A program made the position numbers and the translations under genes. Below the pieces are notes generated by a model. It saw nothing but the letters and a program-made list of their open reading frames with translations, was not told the origin of the DNA and did not search any database. Source: Brevibacillus choshinensis (GTDB lineage Bacteria > Bacillota > Bacilli > Brevibacillales > Brevibacillaceae). Taken from it: 64,000 bases of DNA. Of the stretch, positions 59,609 through 64,000 are shown piece after piece. Within the stretch, counting starts at the first letter, position 1. Every line of letters starts with the position of its first letter. The stretch is from the NCBI RefSeq assembly GCF_016811915.1, contig NZ_CP069127.1:2827001-2891000 (forward strand). The letters are read 5' to 3'.

Positions 59609-60019
59609 TTGGCTTCTTGGGGGTACGTTGTTCTGCTGTTTGCGGGGCTTTGGGTTTTGCAGGTGGTATTCACTCAAAGGCAATCCCGACACTACTACCA
59701 GGAGTTAAGGGAAATGCAGCGGCAACCCAACGGCTACTTGGGAGTCGGAGTGAACAAACGACGGTTTGGCGTCGGTGCCGTTATCATTTTGGTGACGGAT
59801 GTGCAGGGAAAGGTAACTAAATGCAGGCGAATGACTGGCATTAGCGTATTTTCCCGCTTTGGTCCGTATGAAGAGCCAATTGGCAAGGAGCTCGACTACC
59901 TGTATGAACAGGCAACACAGCAAGCAAAGCATCCTGTTCAAACGGCGCTACGAATGGCAATCGACCAAATTCGGGCCGCGCAGTCCAAACAGCAGCACAA
60001 GGAAGAGCAAACTGGATAA
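59609..60019 (+). CDS. gutM: GutM-like protein (glucitol operon activator family)
   Basis: 136 residues, TTG start behind AAAGGAGGTGG. One N-terminal membrane span ('YVVLLFAGLWVLQVVFTQ'), then the GutM domain ('GYLGVGVNKRRFGVGAVIIL', 'VTDVQGKVTKCRRMTGISVF', 'EPIGKELDYL'). GutM is an auxiliary activator of the glucitol operon in enteric bacteria, and its gene accompanies glucitol-type PTS genes in many Bacillota. The mechanism is poorly known. A strong terminator follows before the EIIC gene. Confidence 0.85.
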   Translation: MASWGYVVLLFAGLWVLQVVFTQRQSRHYYQELREMQRQPNGYLGVGVNKRRFGVGAVIILVTDVQGKVTKCRRMTGISVFSRFGPYEEPIGKELDYLYEQATQQAKHPVQTALRMAIDQIRAAQSKQQHKEEQTG

Positions 60020-60037
60020 ACAATGTTGGGCCGCGGG

Positions 60038-60067
60038 CCAGATGGATAACCATCTGGTTTTTTATTT
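60038..60067 (+). terminator. intrinsic terminator between gutM and the EIIC gene
   Basis: CCAGATGG and CCATCTGG pair around ATAA, followed by TTTTTTATTTT. Like the element at 54806-54849, it separates the first small gene of an operon from the structural genes, with no obvious promoter after it. Confidence 0.9.
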
Positions 60068-60122
60068 TCTTTCGAGTCGTATGGAAGAGAAGACAAGTTT
60101 TGATAAGGGAGGTACGGACGTT

Positions 60123-60656
60123 ATGGACTTTTTTGTTCATCTTGCAGAAGGTTTCATCGGCATGTTTCAAGAGGGCGGGAAGACCTTTGTAGGATTGGTG
60201 ACGGGGATCATCCCCACATTGATCTGCTTGATCACAGCTGTAAACGCCTTTATTAAATTCGTCGGAGAGGAACGCATAGAAAGATTCGCTGCCAAATGCA
60301 CAGGCAATATGGTCTTGCGCTATACCATCTTCCCGATCTTATCCATGTTCTTTTTGACCAACCCGATGGCCTACACATTCGGCAAATTTTTGCCAGAGCA
60401 TCAAAAACCGGCTTTTTACGACTCTGCGGTTTCCTTTTGCCACCCGATCACCGGTCTGTTCCCCCATGCAAACGCTTCAGAGCTCTTCGTCTACATGGGG
60501 ATCGCCACAGGGATCACACAGCTGGGTCTCTCACTCGGACCACTGGCCATTCGTTACTTTTTGGTTGCGATCGTCGTCATTTTGATTCGCGGTATCGTAA
60601 CCGAATCCATCACCAAAATGATGATGAAACGCCGCGAAGCGCAGGTCGCGGCATAA
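60123..60656 (+). CDS. srlA: PTS glucitol/sorbitol-type EIIC (SrlA-like)
   Basis: 177 residues, ATG 60123 behind AAGGGAGGT. A membrane protein with 'GIIPTLICLITAVNAFIKFV', 'TNPMAYTFGKFLPEHQKPAF' and 'FPHANASELFVYMGIATGIT', all hallmarks of the split glucitol IIC. It forms the channel with the C-terminal part of SrlE. Confidence 0.9.
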   Translation: MDFFVHLAEGFIGMFQEGGKTFVGLVTGIIPTLICLITAVNAFIKFVGEERIERFAAKCTGNMVLRYTIFPILSMFFLTNPMAYTFGKFLPEHQKPAFYDSAVSFCHPITGLFPHANASELFVYMGIATGITQLGLSLGPLAIRYFLVAIVVILIRGIVTESITKMMMKRREAQVAA

Positions 60657-60680
60657 TGGAGCGGAAAGGGGAGACAGAGA

Positions 60681-61697
60681 ATGAGCAACTATCGTGCGGT
60701 ACTGGTCACAAAAGCGACAAGCGGTTGGGGAGGACCACTGACCATCCTGCCCACTGATGAGAAACCATACATTGCCTCCATCACGGGCGGCGGCATTCAC
60801 CCTGTGGCGGCACGGATCGCTGAGCTGACAGGAGGGATCGCAGTCGATGGCTTTAGCAATAAGGTGGAGCCAGATGAGATGGCATGCGTGATCATTGACT
60901 GCGGGGGGACAGCCCGCTGCGGCGTTTACCCCAAGCTCGGGGTCCTGACTGTCGATGTGATGCCAGCTTCCCCGTCCGGACCCTTGATCAATTTTATCAA
61001 GGAAACGAACTTTGTCTCCGGGGTGAAAGAGAGCCACATCGAACTCTTGAACGAAGTGGCATCAACAGCTGAAAGTACATCTGCAACCAAAAAATCCGCT
61101 CAAGAGCTGAAAGCCGAGGCTCGTGCCAAAGTGGCGAGCATGCAAAGCAATCAACCGACTCGAAAGCCCAATTTCATAGAGAAAATCGGTCGTGCGATGG
61201 GAGGAGTTGTCGGAACGTTCTACCAAGCGGGACGTGACACAGTCGATCAGGTTTTGCGAAACATCCTGCCGTTTATGGCATTTGTCAGCACATTGATCGG
61301 GATCATTCTGTTCACAGGAATTGGCGACATTCTCGCAAATGTCATCAAGCCACTGGCAGGAAACCTGATCGGACTGTTGGTCATCTCCATCGTCTGCGCG
61401 CTCCCGTTTTTGTCTCCTTTGCTCGGTCCTGGAGCGGTCATCGCCCAAGTCGTAGGGGTTTTGGTTGGGGTGGAAATCGGCAGAGGAAACATCCCGCCGC
61501 AATTGGCTTTGCCAGCACTCTTTGCCATCAATCCTCAAGTAGGCTGCGACTTCGTACCGGTAGGACTCACGCTCGGGGAAGCCAAACCGGAGACGATTGA
61601 AGTAGGCGTTCCCGCGGTTCTACTCTCTCGCCAGATTACGGGGCCAGTGGCGGTCATCCTCGCTTACGTGGCAAGCATCGGACTATACACCGAGTAA
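60681..61697 (+). CDS. srlE: PTS glucitol/sorbitol-type EIIBC (SrlE-like)
   Basis: 338 residues. The N-terminal IIB region includes 'KATSGWGGPLTILPTDEKPY', 'SITGGGIHPVAARIAELTGG' and the phosphocysteine loop 'IDCGGTARCGVYPKLGVLT'. The C-terminal half has four to five membrane spans ('LPFMAFVSTLIGIILFTGIG', 'FLSPLLGPGAVIAQVVGVLV', 'NPQVGCDFVPVGLTLGEA'). Confidence 0.91.
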   Translation: MSNYRAVLVTKATSGWGGPLTILPTDEKPYIASITGGGIHPVAARIAELTGGIAVDGFSNKVEPDEMACVIIDCGGTARCGVYPKLGVLTVDVMPASPSGPLINFIKETNFVSGVKESHIELLNEVASTAESTSATKKSAQELKAEARAKVASMQSNQPTRKPNFIEKIGRAMGGVVGTFYQAGRDTVDQVLRNILPFMAFVSTLIGIILFTGIGDILANVIKPLAGNLIGLLVISIVCALPFLSPLLGPGAVIAQVVGVLVGVEIGRGNIPPQLALPALFAINPQVGCDFVPVGLTLGEAKPETIEVGVPAVLLSRQITGPVAVILAYVASIGLYTE

Positions 61698-61719
61698 AAT
61701 CATGATCAGGAGGGTGCGC

Positions 61720-62085
61720 ATGAACACCTTGTTTACCAGCACGATCGTTTCCATCGGGGTGATGGTAACGGATTTTCTCAGAGAAAACACATTGATTTTG
61801 TTCAATGAGGATGCGCCGGAAGAATTGCATGATATCGCCGTGCTGCACACCAAATCCGAGGAAGCACTGACGATCGGACCGGGCGATATTCTCCTGTTGG
61901 GTGAAAGGTCATACAAGGTCACTTCTGTCGGGGAAAAAGCGAATGAAACCTTGCAAACCATCGGTCATTGCACGGTGAAAGCGGATGGCAGCAACGTACC
62001 TCAGCTGCCAGGCACCATCCATGTGGAAGACGCGGACCTGCCTGCCTTGGAGATCGGAGCCAAAGTGGCCTTTATCCGCCCGTAA
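61720..62085 (+). CDS. srlB: PTS glucitol/sorbitol-type EIIA (SrlB-like)
   Basis: 121 residues, ATG 61720 behind AGGAGGG (an upstream in-frame ATG at 61702 overlaps that site). Family pattern: 'STIVSIGVMVTDFLRENTLI', 'ELHDIAVLHTKSEE' with the likely phospho-His, and 'LLGERSYKVTSVGEKANETL'. It completes the PTS. Confidence 0.9.
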   Translation: MNTLFTSTIVSIGVMVTDFLRENTLILFNEDAPEELHDIAVLHTKSEEALTIGPGDILLLGERSYKVTSVGEKANETLQTIGHCTVKADGSNVPQLPGTIHVEDADLPALEIGAKVAFIRP

Positions 62086-62124
62086 ACCACAACATTCATT
62101 TACCAAAAGAGAGGGAGAGACACC

Positions 62125-63414
62125 ATGTTGGGATTCAATAGACGACTGGCAGCTTTAGAAAAAGAAGGAGGCTGCATTCGCGTCGGTCTTGTCGGTGCCG
62201 GGCAAATGGGACGGGGCTTGATCTCACAAATTGAGGGCATGAAAGGAATGTCTGTTGTCATCACGGCTGATCTTTTTCCGGATAACGTCAAGGCTGCCTA
62301 TCGCAAAGCAGGCATTCCGGAAGCCCGAATCACGGAGACGGAGGACATCGACAAAGCTGATAAAGCCATTGCGTCCGGACATTACGTGGTGACGCGTCAT
62401 GCCGAGCTGCTCCCCCAGCTGACGAATGTGGACGTGATTGTCGATGCGACCGGAATGCCCGAGATCGGTGCCAAGGTAGCGTGGGAAGCGATCCGGCATA
62501 AAAAGCATATCGTCATGCTGAATGTGGAAGCTGATGTGACGATCGGTCCGCTGCTGATGCAGCAGGCAAAAGAAGCGGGGGTCGTCTACACGGGATCAGC
62601 GGGAGATGAACCCGGAGCCATCATGGAGCTGTATGATTTTGCAGATGCTCTAGGCTTTGAAATCATCGCGCTGGGAAAAGGAAAAAACAATGCATTGAAC
62701 GTGCATGCCAACCCTGATTCTGCACGGGCGGAAGCGGCCCTCAAAGGGGCGAGCCCCAAAATGCTGGCATCGTTTCAGGACGGTACCAAAACGATGGTGG
62801 AGATGACAGCCGTCGCCAATGCGACTGGGTTTGTCCCCGATAGACCGGGGATGCATGGGCGAAAGGCTAAGTTAGCGGAACTGCCAGGTCTTTTCTCGCT
62901 CGCAGAAAAGGGCGGCATGCTAAACCGCACCAAGATCGTCGATTATGTGGACGGTGTGGCACCCGGCGTCTTTGCGATTATCTCCTCTTCCATGCCGGAA
63001 GTGCACGACACCATGAAATATTTGAAGATGGGTGAGGGCCCGCATTATGTCCTGTACCGCCCTTATCATCTGACCAGCCTGGAGACACCTCTTTCGATTG
63101 CGCGGGCTTATTTCCAGCAAGAAGCCACGATCGCCCCCTACTGCGGATTAGTGGCTGAGACCGTAGCTGTTGCCAAAATGCGCTTGAAGCCAGGGGAGGC
63201 CATGGATGGAATCGGTGGGTTTTCCGCCTATGGCACCATTGTGACCGCAGCGGACAAACGGGAACGAAATGCATTGCCTATCGGTTTGATCGGTTCGAAT
63301 ATTCGGTTGAAGAGAGAGGTTGAGCAAGGCGCAGTGATCACTCTAGATGACATCGAAATTACCGAGCAGTCCACGATTCATCGTCTTCGCGAGCAAATGG
63401 AAAAAGAGAGCTGA
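62125..63414 (+). CDS. NAD(P)-dependent oxidoreductase with C-terminal SAF domain
   Basis: 429 residues. An N-terminal Rossmann domain with 'IRVGLVGAGQMGRGLISQIE' is followed by homoserine-dehydrogenase-like sequence ('VDVIVDATGMPEIGAKVAWE', 'SAGDEPGAIMELYDFADALG') and a C-terminal SAF-type barrel from about residue 340 ('AMDGIGGFSAYGTIVTAADK', 'EVEQGAVITLDDIEI'). Relatives are annotated only as oxidoreductases. As the sole enzyme beside the polyol PTS, it probably oxidises the imported polyol phosphate (inference). A weak terminator follows. Confidence 0.85.
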   Translation: MLGFNRRLAALEKEGGCIRVGLVGAGQMGRGLISQIEGMKGMSVVITADLFPDNVKAAYRKAGIPEARITETEDIDKADKAIASGHYVVTRHAELLPQLTNVDVIVDATGMPEIGAKVAWEAIRHKKHIVMLNVEADVTIGPLLMQQAKEAGVVYTGSAGDEPGAIMELYDFADALGFEIIALGKGKNNALNVHANPDSARAEAALKGASPKMLASFQDGTKTMVEMTAVANATGFVPDRPGMHGRKAKLAELPGLFSLAEKGGMLNRTKIVDYVDGVAPGVFAIISSSMPEVHDTMKYLKMGEGPHYVLYRPYHLTSLETPLSIARAYFQQEATIAPYCGLVAETVAVAKMRLKPGEAMDGIGGFSAYGTIVTAADKRERNALPIGLIGSNIRLKREVEQGAVITLDDIEITEQSTIHRLREQMEKES

Positions 63415-63425
63415 ATAGGACTTGG

Positions 63426-63458
63426 GGAAGACATCCGTGTGTCTTCCTCTTTCCTTTC
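63426..63458 (+). terminator. weak intrinsic terminator
   Basis: GGAAGACA and TGTCTTCC pair around a 6-nt loop, followed by TCTTTCCTTTCT. Confidence 0.65.
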
Positions 63459-63530
63459 TAAAAAGAACAGCAAATCTGTTATAATATGTAAGAAAGAGGA
63501 GTATAGTAACGTTTTTAATGAGGGATACAT

Positions 63531-64000
63531 ATGGATAACTGGACAGAAAAACGTGAAATGGTACGAGTCGCCAAATTATACTATTTGAATGGACTCACAC
63601 AGGCCGAGATCGCCAAAAAGCTCGGGGTTTCAAGACCGGTCATTTCCAAAATGCTGCAGCGCGCCAAGGATACGGGAATCGTGGAAATTTACATCCGCGA
63701 CGAAACAGTGAGTATGGTGGAATTGGAGCAGCAGCTTGAAGCCGCATTGCGCCTGGATGAGGTCATCGTGGTCCCGGCTCACGGGAGCAAAAATGAAGAA
63801 CTGATCAAGCAACAAGTAGCCAAAGCAGCTGCCCAGTATCTTCCCAAGTGGATCCGCAATAAGCGGAGGATCGGAATCTCATGGGGGACGACGCTGTACC
63901 ATCTCGTCAATGAATACCCATTTGAGAGACATCATAAAATGAAAGTATACCCACTGGTTGGCGGCATTGGACGCCACCGGATCGAGATACACTCCAATCA
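63531..64000 (+). CDS. SorC/DeoR-type sugar-binding transcriptional regulator, N-terminal part
   Basis: 156 codons, open at the window end; ATG 63531 behind GAGGGA. The HTH is 'YYLNGLTQAEIAKKLGVSRP' followed by 'ISKMLQRAKDTGIVEIYI', and the start of the sugar-phosphate-binding domain shows 'RIGISWGTTLYHLVNEYPF' and 'KVYPLVGGIGRHR'. SorC-family regulators respond to phosphorylated sugars. TATAAT at 63480-63485 may be its -10. It is the best candidate to bind the two 31-bp operators. Confidence 0.9.
   Translation, partial: MDNWTEKREMVRVAKLYYLNGLTQAEIAKKLGVSRPVISKMLQRAKDTGIVEIYIRDETVSMVELEQQLEAALRLDEVIVVPAHGSKNEELIKQQVAKAAAQYLPKWIRNKRRIGISWGTTLYHLVNEYPFERHHKMKVYPLVGGIGRHRIEIHSN

Overview
The window looks like chromosome from a Brevibacillus-like member of the Bacillota (Paenibacillaceae). 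The supporting signs are G+C near 50 %, strong AGGAGG ribosome sites with frequent GTG/TTG starts, Bacillus-type regulators (ROK, GntR, PRD/PTS), a CcpA-type cre box and several sigma-54 (SigL) modules. The genus is an inference. I saw no rRNA, tRNA, insertion sequence, phage gene or CRISPR array.

Layout. (a) 1-12.8 kb: a carbohydrate-type locus with the end of one Gfo/Idh/MocA oxidoreductase, an Opp/Dpp-class ABC transporter, two further Gfo/Idh/MocA enzymes, a TIM-barrel epimerase-like protein, an MFS exporter and two ROK regulators. (b) 13.0-16.4 kb: a FadR-type GntR regulator divergent from diaminopropionate ammonia-lyase and an M20 amidohydrolase, with a copy of one palindromic operator at each promoter. 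(c) 16.6-17.9 kb: frameshifted remnants of an sbnH/sbnI-like siderophore locus. (d) 18-24.6 kb: small regulators, a thioesterase, MerR+MFS, an ArsR gene with three SRPBCC proteins, and a Baeyer-Villiger-type monooxygenase. (e) 24.7-31.1 kb: a sigma-54 activator divergent from a four-gene 2-oxoacid dehydrogenase operon that has a good -24/-12 promoter. (f) 31.2-41.1 kb: a second sigma-54 activator, a degenerate DUF917/HyuA pair, two small proteins, then a sigma-54 promoter driving an NCS1 permease, intact DUF917, HyuA and an Asp/Glu/hydantoin racemase. (g) 41.3-45.1 kb: an HpcH/HpaI aldolase, a GNAT, and a galactitol-type PTS (IIA, IIB, IIC) behind a third sigma-54 promoter. (h) 45.2-51.1 kb: amine oxidase, isochorismatase-type hydrolase, and four consecutive broken genes. 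(i) 51.4-64 kb: a LevR-like sigma-54/PRD/PTS regulator, an HPr paralogue, a 54-residue protein, a second (acetoin-dehydrogenase-like) complex, GutM, a glucitol-type PTS, a Rossmann/SAF oxidoreductase and the start of a SorC-type regulator.

The most interesting signal is in (i). The dehydrogenase operon and the GutM/PTS operon each start with a sigma-A promoter overlapped or followed by the same 31-bp palindromic operator (TTACAAATGT or TTACAATTGT, 11 bp, ACATTTGTAA). In each, the first small gene is followed by an intrinsic terminator before the structural genes. The second promoter also has a perfect cre box in its spacer. This ties PTS import of a polyol, a SAF-domain oxidoreductase and a TPP/lipoyl dehydrogenase complex into one regulon, probably under the SorC-type regulator at the window edge. 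The substrate cannot be read from sequence.

The second theme is sigma-54. Three activators and three well-formed -24/-12 promoters lie within about 28 kb, and each promoter has repeats upstream that may bind its activator.
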